NCBI RefSeq assembly: GCF_001870905.1
Contig: NZ_LNDC01000177.1
Coordinates: 1-64,000, forward strand
Length of the DNA stretch: 64,000 nt
Source of the DNA: Geitlerinema sp. PCC 9228
Lineage (GTDB): Bacteria; Cyanobacteriota; Cyanobacteriia; Cyanobacteriales; PCC-9228
Direction of reading: 5' to 3'
Numbering within the stretch: the stretch's first letter is position 1; each line of letters begins with the position of its first letter. The notes below the pieces were generated by a model. That model ran no database searches and was not told the DNA's origin. It was given only the letters and a program-made list of their open reading frames with translations. This document shows, one piece after another, positions 7,150 through 16,559 of the stretch. The position numbers were made by a program, and so were the translations under genes.

Positions 7150-9933
7150 CTATTCACTCGATTCATCAATATACTTTTGCCACATTTGCTGGTAAGCTGC
7201 TTCCATATCACGGGTAAATTGTTTGGCATTCCACAAAGGTGCCGATTTTTTCGACTGTTTCAGCTTCCAGGAAATTTCTTTGCGCAACTGCGGTTCTTTC
7301 CCCAGACGAATTCCCCATTCCACATATTCTTCATCTGTCCAGGCAATCCCTTCTTCAATGCCTGCATTCACCATCATGGCATAGCTATTGCGAGCGGCAA
7401 ATTGTTCTCCCACTCTGGTGACCATGGGAACTTCCATCCAAAGCGTCTCCATTGTAGTTGTAGCGCCATTGTAGGGATAGGTATCCAAAACCACATCCGC
7501 GATCGCGATATTGGCACGATGAACGGCTTCTAAATTAACTCTAGGTAAAAATCGTAAGCGATTGCTGTCTACACCTTCCTCAGCTGCAATTTCAGTAAAG
7601 AAAGCTTGTATAGATTCTTGGTCCCCTAACATTGTTTTCGTAATAAAATAACTATTGGGAACCTCTCGTAAAATCCGCATTTGTAGACGTATATTATCTG
7701 AGTTACGTTTTGAACCAGTTTGAGAACTAAAAAAGATAACTGCATCTTTAGAAATTTCCAAATCTTCTCGGCGAAGACTAGGTGAACCAACATCAAACCC
7801 ACCTACAGCAATGTAAGTTTGGGGAAGTCGCCATATCGTTTCGTTGTAATATTCATGAGCATTTTCTGGAAGAACATATGGATCGGCAATAAAATAATCA
7901 ATAGTTGGAATTCCCGAAGCATCAAATCCCAACCAAGTTGCTTGAATTGGTGCTGGTTTCATGAGCATAACTCTTGAAACTTTCTGGTCTGTCAAACTAT
8001 CTAAATCTATTAAAATATCGATATCATCTTCTTGAATAGCGTTGGCGATATTAGTTAGTTTGCTTTCGTTAGTTAAATCACGAAAATAGCTATTTTGCTC
8101 AAAAAATAACGCTAATGGATCTTGGGTATGATTTAAAGAATATACATAAAAATCGAATTTTTCTCTATTATATTCTTGGAAAAACCATCCAGACAAATAA
8201 CCTACTGAGTGCCTACGTAAACTACTAGAAATATAACCTATTTTAATTCTAGATTGACTTTTTGATATTTTTGTTGTTGTTTTAGATAAACCTATGTTTT
8301 TAATTTTATGCTTTTCTATATATTTTTGCAATTGCTTGTGCCAAAAACAGCCAACTTTCCCTCGCCATTTATGCATTTTGCTGGGATTGTCATACAAATA
8401 GGGGAAATAGCAAGCAGCAGTTATAACTTGAAAATAACTATTTATGTCATCTATGTCTTGTTTATTAGCCTCAAAATTACAGTTGTCAAGGAAATAATTG
8501 AGTAGTCCTAAATATTCTTCTTCATGTGTTTTTATAAGTTGATAATATTTGAACTCGCCGCTATTTAACATGCCTCTTATGAGCTGATAATAACTAATTA
8601 TTTTTTCTATGTCATTACTAGCAGTTTCAAGCATCCTTTGGGTAGCATATATAGCTTCTCGGTATCTTTCTTCTAAATAACAAGCTCCGCTCAATTTTGT
8701 CCATAAAGAGAAACGATTTGGTTGAAAAGATAGAGCCAAATTACAAATTTTAATAGTACCAATAAAAGGGAGATTTTTATTGTTTAAAATTTTAAGTTTT
8801 TGAGATAAAAATATATTTCTATATTTTTCATTATTAGACAAAGTTTGTCGGTATGCTTCTATTAAAGGATCGATAATATTTTCTTTAGGATTACTTTTCA
8901 AAAAATCAACTAAAATTTGAATAGCATCCTCAAATCGATCCTCTGGTAACTGTTCTGATTTCAAAATTTTAGCAAAATCATAAATTATATATTCATGTTC
9001 GTTTAGTAAATGTAACCCCATCGATAAACGAATTAGGGATATTGTATTGTTTAGATTCGTAGGATTGAGTTCCCGGATATGTTGTCGAAGAGCCCAAGCT
9101 ACCGAATCTTTTTGTATAGATTCAAACTGATAAGCTGCTTTATCAAGTCGATCCACTAAACCTTTAGTTAATACATCTTCATTCTCTATATCTAACTCTA
9201 GAAAAGGATAAAACCAAGCAGCTTGTGCTTCTTCTTCTTGCTCTTGCAAAAGCAAACACAAACCATAATACCAATAGTTTTCTGGAAGATCCGATTGCTT
9301 GGCAATTGCTTTTTCATATTCTTGCATAGCATACTCATATTCTTCCTTTAAGAAATAACGGTATGCTGTTTGACTGTAAAAATCAGATTCGCAAACTTCT
9401 TGTAATTTTTGCATCCAAGTAAAAGCAAGATCTTGCCAATCGTAATTCTTATTTTGAACAAAATAAGTTAATGCTTGAGACTGAGGATATATTTCATCAA
9501 AAGATTGCTTTTCTTTTTTATTTTGGAAAAAAATAGCATCAAAGCTTTCTAGTACGCCGGGTTTTTGCAATTCATCACTTGTCAATATATTGCTATTTAT
9601 AGTGCTGTCAATAAATAGTACCAAACGAGTAGACACTTCTAAATGTTTGGCAATTTCTTCTCCCCTTTCAATACCATTAAATACAATTACTATATCTACA
9701 GATGATAGCAAATCTCTGCTAATACCTTTCCAGGGAAGGCATATTACACCTCTGTCTATAGCTGGCTCTTTGGTAGCATTTAAAAACACAATTTGGTGAC
9801 TTTGTTGTGCTAAAGCTACACTTAAATAGCACAATGAAGCTTGAGCTAAATCGAGAGATTCTCGATATGGGGTACTAACAGTATAAGAACAATCGCTGGG
9901 GTCATAAATAGCAATCTTCATTTTAAGCTTCAC
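7150..9933 (-). CDS. TPR-containing SPINDLY/OGT-like glycosyltransferase (GT41), copy 1
   Basis: This is a 927-residue protein. The N-terminal ~170 residues look like an extra, possibly GT-B-related domain (DPSDCSYTVSTPYRESLDLAQA...). TPR-like helices occupy ~180-540, with YRYFLKEEYEYAMQEYEKAIAKQSDLPENYWYYGLCL as the clearest unit. The last ~360 residues are a family 41 catalytic region: KIGYISSSLRRHSVGYL, WLGFDASG, KRNSDNI and the C-terminal block YPYNGATTTMETLWMEVPMV (~818-837). Relatives transfer sugars such as GlcNAc or fucose to Ser/Thr of proteins. It overlaps the upstream paralogue 9923-12124 by 11 bases and is transcribed with it. Two pilin-like genes lie upstream, so pilin glycosylation is a reasonable inference but unproven. 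Confidence 0.85.
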   Translation of the reverse strand: MKLKMKIAIYDPSDCSYTVSTPYRESLDLAQASLCYLSVALAQQSHQIVFLNATKEPAIDRGVICLPWKGISRDLLSSVDIVIVFNGIERGEEIAKHLEVSTRLVLFIDSTINSNILTSDELQKPGVLESFDAIFFQNKKEKQSFDEIYPQSQALTYFVQNKNYDWQDLAFTWMQKLQEVCESDFYSQTAYRYFLKEEYEYAMQEYEKAIAKQSDLPENYWYYGLCLLLQEQEEEAQAAWFYPFLELDIENEDVLTKGLVDRLDKAAYQFESIQKDSVAWALRQHIRELNPTNLNNTISLIRLSMGLHLLNEHEYIIYDFAKILKSEQLPEDRFEDAIQILVDFLKSNPKENIIDPLIEAYRQTLSNNEKYRNIFLSQKLKILNNKNLPFIGTIKICNLALSFQPNRFSLWTKLSGACYLEERYREAIYATQRMLETASNDIEKIISYYQLIRGMLNSGEFKYYQLIKTHEEEYLGLLNYFLDNCNFEANKQDIDDINSYFQVITAACYFPYLYDNPSKMHKWRGKVGCFWHKQLQKYIEKHKIKNIGLSKTTTKISKSQSRIKIGYISSSLRRHSVGYLSGWFFQEYNREKFDFYVYSLNHTQDPLALFFEQNSYFRDLTNESKLTNIANAIQEDDIDILIDLDSLTDQKVSRVMLMKPAPIQATWLGFDASGIPTIDYFIADPYVLPENAHEYYNETIWRLPQTYIAVGGFDVGSPSLRREDLEISKDAVIFFSSQTGSKRNSDNIRLQMRILREVPNSYFITKTMLGDQESIQAFFTEIAAEEGVDSNRLRFLPRVNLEAVHRANIAIADVVLDTYPYNGATTTMETLWMEVPMVTRVGEQFAARNSYAMMVNAGIEEGIAWTDEEYVEWGIRLGKEPQLRKEISWKLKQSKKSAPLWNAKQFTRDMEAAYQQMWQKYIDESSE

Positions 9934-12124
9934 CTAAGAATTTCTGCCACATTTGTTCGTATGCCTTTTCTAAATCTCTAGTAAACTGTTCGCTATTCCA
10001 TAAAGGTGCTGTTTTTTTTCCAACTCGCAACTGCCAAGAAATATTTTGCCTCAATTGAGGATCTTTGCCAAGACGGATTCCCCACTCAATGTATTCTTCT
10101 TGACTCCAAGCAATTCCTGCGGTGACTCCCGCATTTAGTAACATTGTGTAGCTGTTACGTGCTGCAAACTGTGTGCCTACCTGGGTTACTATAGGAATCT
10201 CCATCCATAAAGTTTCTAGAGTGGTAGTTGCTCCATTATAAGGGTAGGTGTCCAGAACTACATCCGCAATTCTGAGATTACCTCGATGGGTAGCCTCGAG
10301 AGGAACTTTAGACAGAAAACGCAAGCGATCGCTGCTAACTCCTTCAGATTCAGCTATTTGTTCAAAAAATGCTTGAAGCGACTCCATATCGCCACGCATA
10401 CTTTTCACAAATAAAAAGCTGTTAGGTACTTCCTTTAAAATTTGAATTTGAGCTTTTACATTATTGGGATTGCGTTTGGCTCCTGATTGAGCGCTCAAAT
10501 ATACAATAGAATCTTGAGGAACTCCCATGCGATCGCGACGTAAAGTTGGTACAGCTACTTCAAAACCATCGACGGCAACATAAGTTTGAGGTAGTCGCCA
10601 TATAGTTTCTGCATAATACTCCGAAGCTGACTCTGGCAATACATAAGGATCTGCTAAAAAGTAATCTATGGATGGAAAACCAGAAGCATCAAATCCCAAC
10701 CAACTTACTTGAATCGGCGATGGCTTCAATGCCATTACAGCACTATTAATATTAGAAGTCAGGCTGTCTAAGTCTACTAAAATATCAATTTCATCTTCTA
10801 CAATTTTCTCAATAATTTCGTTGATATTAAGGTTAACTTGATGAAAATTTGGTTGACATATTTTAGCTAATGTTTTTTGTAATGGAGACTCTATATGTTT
10901 TGTGGAATATGCATGGACTTCAAAACGCTCGCGATCGTGGTACCAAAGGGGCCATCTAGCAATCCAGCTTACAGAATGGTTGTAAAAGCAGTTCGATAAA
11001 TAACCAATATTTATTTTTTTAGAAGCATATGGTTTTTTACTGATATACTCTTGATATCTATTAACTTGTTCTTGATATTCTGTTTGCAGTTTATCCTGGC
11101 AGAGCTTAGCATACTGATTTCTCAACGGACGATATTTTTGAGGAGAATCTTCAAAATATGCTGAAAATATACCTGCACTTATGATTGGTAATAATTCGTT
11201 AGCATCTAATTCTTCCCGCTTCGTAATAATTTCTTCCAGGAGCTTTTGATGCTGCTGGTAAACAGCATAGGCCTGTCGCCAGTGCCCACCGGCGTATACC
11301 CAACCTCTAATTTGAGAATACAGTGCTGCTAATTTTTCACCCCATCGTTCGGCCTGAGCAAAAGATTTTTCTGCAACTGGTATACTTTCTAAATGTTTTC
11401 CAGAATTTTGCAAAAAGCCAGCCATATCTTTAAATACCTTGGGATGATTTGGTGACAATTGCATGCAAATTTCTCCTAAAGAAATTGCTTTTTGAGCTTG
11501 ACCTTTTTCGCTGAGTTCGTGGGCTGTTTTTAGTAATATATTAGTTATCCGATCTTTTGATTCCACATGTAAACTACAAATTTTTGCAAAATCAATTACT
11601 GATTCTTTGTCCGGAGCAATCTTTAATAGTTGGTCTAAAATATCTAGTAGTATTTCCCCATTTTTTTCATATTTAATACATTGCAACCTTTCATTGATTT
11701 TTTCTATAAGTCCATTGTATTCTGAAAAGTTTTGCAGACGAATCGCTAATATGAGGAGCTTGAGAAGATTGTCAACATTTTGAGGTAAAATTTCTTGTAT
11801 ATATTGGCGAATCAACCGAGCTAACTGTAATTGCTGCTGTGACTCTTGATTCTGAGATTCCTTTTCTAAAATTTGTGATAGATCTTTAATTAATTTTTCT
11901 TGTTCCTCTTCATCATGAGATGACAAAATTGGTATCATCCAGGCTGCTTGTGCCGAATCTTCTTTTCCCAATATCAATAAAGCAAGTCCTAAGTACCAAT
12001 AATTTTCAATAATTGTAGGTTTTAATTCTATAGATTCTTCATACAAGTCCACTGCCTTATCATATTTCCTTTCCTGAAAATATTCATTTGCTTTTTTTTG
12101 TTTTTGTAACCAAATTTCTTCCAT
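9923..12124 (-). CDS. TPR-containing SPINDLY/OGT-like glycosyltransferase (GT41), copy 2
   Basis: This 733-residue paralogue of the downstream gene lacks its extra N-terminal domain. A clear TPR pair opens the protein (ANEYFQERKYDKAVDLYEESIELKPTIIENYWYLGLALL), followed by further helical repeats. The catalytic region starts near residue 372 (KINIGYLSNCFYNHSVSWIARW) and carries WLGFDASGFPSIDYFLADPY, SGAKRNPNNV and YPYNGATTTLETLWMEIPIV near 623. It ends 11 bases inside copy 1, a typical sign of translational coupling. The pair plus the decayed third copy at 5784-6254 point to recent local gene duplication. The acceptor protein is unknown; the pilin-like genes upstream on the same strand are candidates. 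Confidence 0.85.
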   Translation of the reverse strand: MEEIWLQKQKKANEYFQERKYDKAVDLYEESIELKPTIIENYWYLGLALLILGKEDSAQAAWMIPILSSHDEEEQEKLIKDLSQILEKESQNQESQQQLQLARLIRQYIQEILPQNVDNLLKLLILAIRLQNFSEYNGLIEKINERLQCIKYEKNGEILLDILDQLLKIAPDKESVIDFAKICSLHVESKDRITNILLKTAHELSEKGQAQKAISLGEICMQLSPNHPKVFKDMAGFLQNSGKHLESIPVAEKSFAQAERWGEKLAALYSQIRGWVYAGGHWRQAYAVYQQHQKLLEEIITKREELDANELLPIISAGIFSAYFEDSPQKYRPLRNQYAKLCQDKLQTEYQEQVNRYQEYISKKPYASKKINIGYLSNCFYNHSVSWIARWPLWYHDRERFEVHAYSTKHIESPLQKTLAKICQPNFHQVNLNINEIIEKIVEDEIDILVDLDSLTSNINSAVMALKPSPIQVSWLGFDASGFPSIDYFLADPYVLPESASEYYAETIWRLPQTYVAVDGFEVAVPTLRRDRMGVPQDSIVYLSAQSGAKRNPNNVKAQIQILKEVPNSFLFVKSMRGDMESLQAFFEQIAESEGVSSDRLRFLSKVPLEATHRGNLRIADVVLDTYPYNGATTTLETLWMEIPIVTQVGTQFAARNSYTMLLNAGVTAGIAWSQEEYIEWGIRLGKDPQLRQNISWQLRVGKKTAPLWNSEQFTRDLEKAYEQMWQKFLGEA

Positions 12125-12240
12125 AGCTTATATACTATAAAAACTGCTTCAACAATAAAGAATGGATCGGATAGATATTTTCTACCCGATCGCCAACAAT
12201 TTTTGTCTAAGAAAATTCGAGTAAAGACAAGGAAAATCTA

Positions 12241-12735
12241 CTATGGACAGCTAATGGTGCCTTGGTTAATAGTTGGGTCTGGTGCCGTTGAGTCTCCATT
12301 TTCGCAGATTTCTGTAGTAATTGCTTGGGTATCTGTGTTTAAGGCAACTGCACCAGCGAAACCAGGAATTTGGCCGTCACCCTCTAAATTCTCTGCATCT
12401 GCAACAGCTCCAGTGTCGTTAGTGTTACCAGCATCTATTGAAAACTCAAATACGCTTCCTTGACTAGGCACAGCTACGTCTAAAGCTGTCAGGGTAGTAG
12501 CAAAAGAACCATTTTCCAGACGAAAAGCTTGTTGAGCCCGGTTAATGGAACCTAGCTGAGTTCTTGCTTCACTTTCCCGGGCACGGTTCGCTTGGTTTAA
12601 GAAGTTGGGCAAAGCAATGGCAGCCAAGATACCGATAATAATGATAACAACGAGTAGTTCGATTAGAGTAAAACCTTCGTTTTCTCTCTTATGCTGGATG
12701 TGTTGGAGAAATTTAGCTTTGAATTGGGTTTTCAT
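12241..12735 (-). CDS. Type IV pilin-like protein (prepilin), copy 1
   Basis: The 164-residue prepilin has a leader MKTQFKAKFLQHIQHKRENEG and the PilD cleavage/methylation site G-FTLIELLVV, then the long N-terminal helix IIIIGILAAIALPNFL. ARESEARTQLGSINRAQQAF is typical of cyanobacterial PilA/GspG-like pilins. Two Cys near the C-terminus (EICENGD..., TISCP) could form the D-loop disulfide. ATG 12735 is chosen because AAAGGAGAGG precedes it; the longer frame to 12837 has no ribosome site. It would be a pilus or pseudopilus subunit exported through the type IV pilus system, whose assembly genes are not in the window. A related pilin gene lies upstream at 13072. Confidence 0.9.
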   Translation of the reverse strand: MKTQFKAKFLQHIQHKRENEGFTLIELLVVIIIIGILAAIALPNFLNQANRARESEARTQLGSINRAQQAFRLENGSFATTLTALDVAVPSQGSVFEFSIDAGNTNDTGAVADAENLEGDGQIPGFAGAVALNTDTQAITTEICENGDSTAPDPTINQGTISCP

Positions 12736-13071
12736 GATGTCCTCTCCTTTCGGTGTGGGATGCTTACAAATTGAGGTATTGGTTTCATTTACCCTTTCTA
12801 TGGATAGCTTACCCGGTCCTTGGTATATTTCTATCACCTTTCACCAAAAATTTTTCTCTGAGTTCTTTAATGAACTTTCTAATCTTGTTATCTTTTCTCC
12901 CATCCCATAGCAAAGCCCATCCAGCAAGTAATATATCAGTTCGCTGGTAGATTAAGAGAAGAACATTTTGCTTTACATAATGGATATTGAGTGGGCTAAA
13001 CTAGCTTTTAGAGCCAATCAACAATATATCATTTTCCCAAAACTACCGTTAGGCATGATTTTGCTGTATCA
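12736..13071. other. Intergenic region between the two pilin-like genes
   Basis: About 335 bases without a supported gene. It should contain the promoter and 5' leader of the downstream pilin. The ribosome site AAAGGAGAGG is at its left end. A short inverted repeat AGTTC-TTTAAT-GAACT lies near 12860. No strong promoter hexamers are claimed. Confidence 0.4.
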
Positions 13072-13611
13072 TTAATTTAAATTTATTGGAGAGCCGTTGT
13101 TACAGTTGCCGGTTCCATTATCTTGAATATTGGCTTCCGGAACGATTCCAGTCCCATCAGACTCGCAAATTACAGTTCTTAATACTTGCCCATTTGGAGC
13201 TCCACTAGGATTCACTAATCTGGTCGCACCTTCATATCCTCTAAATTTGCTATCCAGAGGTTGTGCTGTAGCTGTTCCTTGCTCATCATCTCCGGTTATA
13301 CCATATTGATAGTTTTCAGTTTGGGTGGGAATCATAACTTCCTCTAGGTCGTTTATATTATTGGCAAACCTTGTGTTGGCTATCCGGTGGGACTGTTGAG
13401 CCCTTAAAATTGAACCTATATAGTTCTGAGCTTCACTTTGACTAGCTCTATCTACTTGCCTGAGGAAGGTAGGTAATGCGATCGCCGCCAAAATTCCAAT
13501 GATAACGATGGTCACGAGAAGTTCTATGAGTGAAAATCCTCGATTATTGTAACTTTCTCGTTGCGCGTTAAGCGTCTGCTGTAAAATCTTGGCTTTAAAT
13601 GCAGTCTTCAT
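13072..13611 (-). CDS. Type IV pilin-like protein (prepilin), copy 2
   Basis: This 179-residue prepilin is clearly related to the downstream pilin: MKTAFKAKILQQTL leader, cleavage site G-FSLIELLVT, helix IVIIGILAAIALPTFL, then ASQSEAQNYIGSILRAQQSH. A cysteine pair near the C-terminus (TVICESD, GNCNNG) fits a pilin D-loop. The C-terminal half differs strongly from copy 1, as expected for surface-exposed pilin domains. Start choice is uncertain: ATG 13611 keeps the conserved MKT.FKAK start, while ATG 13620 or 13638 would add 3 or 9 residues. It lies upstream of copy 1 on the same strand, with a 336-base gap, so the two are not necessarily one transcript. Confidence 0.85.
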   Translation of the reverse strand: MKTAFKAKILQQTLNAQRESYNNRGFSLIELLVTIVIIGILAAIALPTFLRQVDRASQSEAQNYIGSILRAQQSHRIANTRFANNINDLEEVMIPTQTENYQYGITGDDEQGTATAQPLDSKFRGYEGATRLVNPSGAPNGQVLRTVICESDGTGIVPEANIQDNGTGNCNNGSPINLN

Positions 13612-13763
13612 AGGAATCATAAAATAAATCATAGACATCTCTTATAACTTACCCAGATCGCGTACTCCTCCTTAACTTCTATCTCAAATTTTTTGCAATT
13701 GCCAAGGCAAATCTCCGTAAATTTAACGATTGTTAAGTATACATTTGTTAACAATTCTGAAAT

Positions 13764-14267
13764 TTAGTTGGTTTGCTGGGGCGAAGGCAGGGTCAAAAGG
13801 TCTTCGGAGTTGATATCTGGAGAGGATTGGTTGAAGTTGCCAGGGGATTGTTGCCCTTCTTGATTGTTGGGATTGGTCGCCAAGGCTACACGCTTGCCGC
13901 CGACTCGACGCAGCAAATCCAGCACTTCGACCACCTGCTCGTAACGTGCCATTTTAGAAGCGTTGAGAACGATCAGACCATTGGGATTGTTTTGGTGGTA
14001 CAGTAGAAGTTCCCGTTGTAACTTCCTGCGGCTAACTGGCTCTTGGTCGATGTAGGTTTGCCCAATCTCATCGACGCTGACCAAAAACATTTCCTGCATC
14101 TGGGGAGTACCAGTTTTGGCATCGGGAATATCTACATTTATAGCTTGCTGGCGGGTTAGCTGCAAGGCGGCGAGGAGAAAAAAGGTCAAAATCGAGAAAA
14201 TGACATCCAGCAGGGGGATGAGTTCGATGCGAACTTCGTCTTTGGCAGCTTCGGCTTCGATTTTCAT
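13764..14267 (-). CDS. ExbD/TolR-type biopolymer transport protein
   Basis: The 167-residue protein has the ExbD layout: a short cytoplasmic start (MKIEAEAAKDEVRIELIP), one membrane helix at ~16-37 carrying the conserved proton-path aspartate (Asp 21 in IPLLDVIF), and a periplasmic domain (~45-135) ending in a disordered Gln/Ser/Asn-rich tail. ExbD works with ExbB as a proton-driven motor energising outer-membrane transporters or envelope processes. No exbB gene is visible in the window, so its partner must be encoded elsewhere. The start ATG 14267 is unambiguous from the N-terminal similarity. Confidence 0.85.
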   Translation of the reverse strand: MKIEAEAAKDEVRIELIPLLDVIFSILTFFLLAALQLTRQQAINVDIPDAKTGTPQMQEMFLVSVDEIGQTYIDQEPVSRRKLQRELLLYHQNNPNGLIVLNASKMARYEQVVEVLDLLRRVGGKRVALATNPNNQEGQQSPGNFNQSSPDINSEDLLTLPSPQQTN

Positions 14268-14430
14268 GGATGGTATCGCAAGGAGAGCGGTGTTGGTTTG
14301 CTCGTGCTATCTAGAAAGCATATATGGATGGTAAGGCAGGATAAAAGATAAATTTTATCGATCGCAAAAATTTCTATAATTGGTAAACGTGGTTATATCG
14401 TTGTTTTTTGTTGGTAGGCAATATCAAACT

Positions 14431-14865
14431 ATGCGTACCTGGCTTTTCTTTCTATTTGCTAGTTTTACCGTTATGGCTAGCTGGTTGGTAGCTCCTGCTG
14501 CCTGGGCAATTACTGATATTGAGCTTTCGGATATTTCCTACAAGGAATGCCCGGAGGATGTGGGAGAAAACACGTTCATGAGCGGTTCTAGCAGGCGTGC
14601 TAATTGTTTCATGATTACTGGTTCGGCGGAAAATCCCTCTGGGAACCCGGTTTACGATGCCGATGTGTACGGCAGAATTTTCGATGCCAATGGCAATCCG
14701 GTTTTGCCGAATCGTACCCGCATTGGTTCGATTGATGAAGTTCCCCCGGGAACCAGCGAGTTTGAGGTGCGAATTTCGGTTCCTGCCAACCAACCGACAC
14801 CTTTGCAGTTGGAAAATTTTAAGGCTTCTGGCTTTAGCCGCAGCGTGAAATTTCGCCTTCCCTAG
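14431..14865 (+). CDS. Secreted hypothetical protein
   Basis: This 144-residue product begins with a clean signal peptide (MRTWLFFLFASFTVMASWLVAPAAWA, likely cut after AWA). The mature part starts ITDIELSDISYKECP and contains two cysteines near its start and a beta-rich region (YDADVYGRIFDANGNPV, GTSEFEVRISV) reminiscent of FxLYD/immunoglobulin-like folds seen in periplasmic proteins. I do not recognise a named family. An upstream ATG at 14380 is in frame, but the signal peptide starts properly at 14431. The gene is convergent with yggT and shares a bidirectional terminator hairpin. Confidence 0.7.
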   Translation: MRTWLFFLFASFTVMASWLVAPAAWAITDIELSDISYKECPEDVGENTFMSGSSRRANCFMITGSAENPSGNPVYDADVYGRIFDANGNPVLPNRTRIGSIDEVPPGTSEFEVRISVPANQPTPLQLENFKASGFSRSVKFRLP

Positions 14866-14877
14866 GGTTTAAAAGCT

Positions 14878-14922
14878 GTTCGTGGTTCGTAGGTTTTGTT
14901 ACCTATGTATCGAACCACGAAC
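14878..14922. terminator. Bidirectional terminator-like hairpin
   Basis: A 12-bp perfect stem GTTCGTGGTTCG / CGAACCACGAAC encloses a further TAGGT/ACCTA stem, lying between the convergent genes ending at 14865 and 14938. Short A and T runs flank it (AAAAGC before, TTTTC after). Position and strength fit a shared terminator. Confidence 0.7.
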
Positions 14923-14937
14923 AAACTGGTTTTCTGT

Positions 14938-15216
14938 TTAAAACCCAAAGGCAGCGGGAGACGGTAGGAAGGATTGCACGACTTGCAGCAAGATGATTGC
15001 CAGGATGGGGGAAAAGTCAATCCCACCAAGGGAAGGGATGATGCTGCGGAACAGGTTGAGGTAGGGGTCGGTTAGCTGGCTGAGGATGGAAAAGGGAGGG
15101 TTCATCCAGTTAACGTTGGGGAACCAACTCAACAGGATGCGTATAATAATCAGTACCAGATAAATGGACAGAAACTGGCTAATGGTGGTTAACAAAAGGG
15201 CGACGATACTATTCAT
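14938..15216 (-). CDS. YggT/Ycf19 family membrane protein
   Basis: The 92-residue protein has two hydrophobic segments separated by the family signature: SIYLVLIIIRILLSWFPNVNW and LTDPYLNLFRSIIPSLGGIDFSPILAIILLQV. The LTDPYLNLFR...P..GGIDFSP pattern is diagnostic of YggT, called Ycf19 in chloroplasts. Family members sit in the plasma or thylakoid membrane and have been linked to cell division and cofactor assembly, but the exact activity is not settled. Length is normal for the family. It stands alone between a convergent secreted protein and the YtxH-like gene. Confidence 0.92.
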   Translation of the reverse strand: MNSIVALLLTTISQFLSIYLVLIIIRILLSWFPNVNWMNPPFSILSQLTDPYLNLFRSIIPSLGGIDFSPILAIILLQVVQSFLPSPAAFGF

Positions 15217-15302
15217 AGGATTTCCGATTTGGCTATACGTCGAACGAAATTACTTCTAATTTTAGTTTATATGCATTCCCAGCGCTTCAGCAGGGCTCGG
15301 AG

Positions 15303-15638
15303 TTAGCTATCTTCGGCGGTGGTGTACTCGCTTTCGGTGTCGGCGGCGCTGCGGTCTACGCTGTGCAGTTGTTGGCGCACTTCGTCGATGGCTTCGTTGA
15401 GTTGGGCGATTTTGTTTTCTAGGTTGCGGCGGTTGGCTTCTATATTTTCGTCGGTGTTGGCGGCTTGGCGTTGGTTTGTGGAACCTTTTTCTGGAGACCC
15501 CTGAGAACTTAACAGTAGCTCGTCTTCTTCTTCTTGGCTTCTACGGGAACCAATCAGTAAACCGGCTACTGTGCCAATAGCTCCGCCTAGCAGCACCCCG
15601 GTTAAAAATCCGCCTGTAAATCCTTCGCGATTGCTCAT
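15303..15638 (-). CDS. YtxH-like small membrane protein with coiled coil
   Basis: This 111-residue protein starts with a glycine-rich hydrophobic segment (GGFLTGVLLGGAIGTVAGLLIGSRRS, residues 9-34), as in YtxH/gas-vesicle-like stress proteins. An acidic, disordered linker follows, then a coiled-coil stretch (NRRNLENKIAQLNEAIDEVRQQL, ~70-92). Proteins of this layout are common in cyanobacteria; no enzymatic motif is present. It would be membrane-attached, with the coiled coil in the cytoplasm. It lies 87 bases upstream of yggT on the same strand. Confidence 0.65.
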   Translation of the reverse strand: MSNREGFTGGFLTGVLLGGAIGTVAGLLIGSRRSQEEEDELLLSSQGSPEKGSTNQRQAANTDENIEANRRNLENKIAQLNEAIDEVRQQLHSVDRSAADTESEYTTAEDS

Positions 15639-15701
15639 AATTTCCCTATTGTCGTTGTCGTCAGTTGGTGTTGCTATGTTATTTAGTATGCCGACCCCAG
15701 C

Positions 15702-16388
15702 TTATCCCGCTTCGCTGTCAGATGGCGAATCAACGGCTGTGGTGCCAAAACTGCGATCGCCGGCGTCGCCCAAACCAGGTACAATAAATCCGCGATCGTT
15801 CAACCCTTCATCAATACACGCGGTGTATACGCGCAGCGAAGAATAGGATTGGTCGAGTTTTTGCAAGGCTTGCGGTGCTGCCACGATGGAAACAATCCGC
15901 ACCAAACTTGGGTCAATCCCTCGCTGTGTTAGCTCTTTCATGGTTAGCTCTATTGTACCGCCCGTTGCCAACATGGGTTCGGCGACAATAATTTGAGTGC
16001 GAGGTGGAAACTGTTCTGGAAAGCGATTGAGATAGCAGTTGGGTTGCAGGGTTTGTTCGTCTCGTTCTATTCCTAAATGGTAAATGGATGCTAGGGGCAA
16101 AACGGTTTGGGCACCTTCTAGCAATGCCAACCCTGCCCGTAAAATAGGTACGATCGCGATCGGTACTTCTGGATCGATGGTGGTTGCCGCACAAGAAGTT
16201 AGCGGTGTCTGTACGGTGGTTTCCAAAGTGGGTAGCCACTCGCGCACAGCTTCGTAGGTTAGCCAATGCCCCAGTTCTTTCATGGCTGTGCGAAACAGCG
16301 ACGGCGGTGTGGTGACATCGCGTGCTACTGCCAGCCAGTGTTTGACCAGGGGATGGGGGGGAACGTAAACCAATAATCGGTCAGCCAT
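15702..16388 (-). CDS. upp: Uracil phosphoribosyltransferase
   Basis: This 228-residue enzyme would convert uracil and PRPP to UMP (pyrimidine salvage). The PRPP-binding loop is AEPMLATGGT (residues 136-145), where most family members have DPMLATGG; the Asp-to-Glu change is conservative. The uracil-binding C-terminus has the expected IDEGLNDRGFIVPGLGDAGDRSFGT. PILRAGL (81-87) is also conserved. ATG 16388 is used because the family begins close to LLVYVPPHPLVKHWL; the frame stays open to 16472 but that extension is not family-like. The gene is transcribed away from the candidate small RNA to its right. Confidence 0.92.
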   Translation of the reverse strand: MADRLLVYVPPHPLVKHWLAVARDVTTPPSLFRTAMKELGHWLTYEAVREWLPTLETTVQTPLTSCAATTIDPEVPIAIVPILRAGLALLEGAQTVLPLASIYHLGIERDEQTLQPNCYLNRFPEQFPPRTQIIVAEPMLATGGTIELTMKELTQRGIDPSLVRIVSIVAAPQALQKLDQSYSSLRVYTACIDEGLNDRGFIVPGLGDAGDRSFGTTAVDSPSDSEAG

Positions 16389-16524
16389 TGTTTGTGCTTT
16401 TTCCTTCAAACCTGAAACATAATACTCGGTTGCCAGCCATTTTCGCGATACTACCAGACAACGGTGCCCCAAAAGGCGATCGCTTGTTGCCCAGAAATTT
16501 TATTGAAAATTTTTCCTGAGAATA

Positions 16525-16553
16525 TTGACAAAATATTTCAACAAACCTAGAGT
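16525..16553 (+). promoter_or_regulatory. Sigma-70-type promoter
   Basis: A perfect -35 box TTGACA (16525-16530), a 17-base spacer and TAGAGT (16548-16553) as -10. Transcription would start near 16560 and run into the terminator at 16642-16680. It is divergent from upp. Confidence 0.65.
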
Positions 16554-16559
16554 AGAAAG

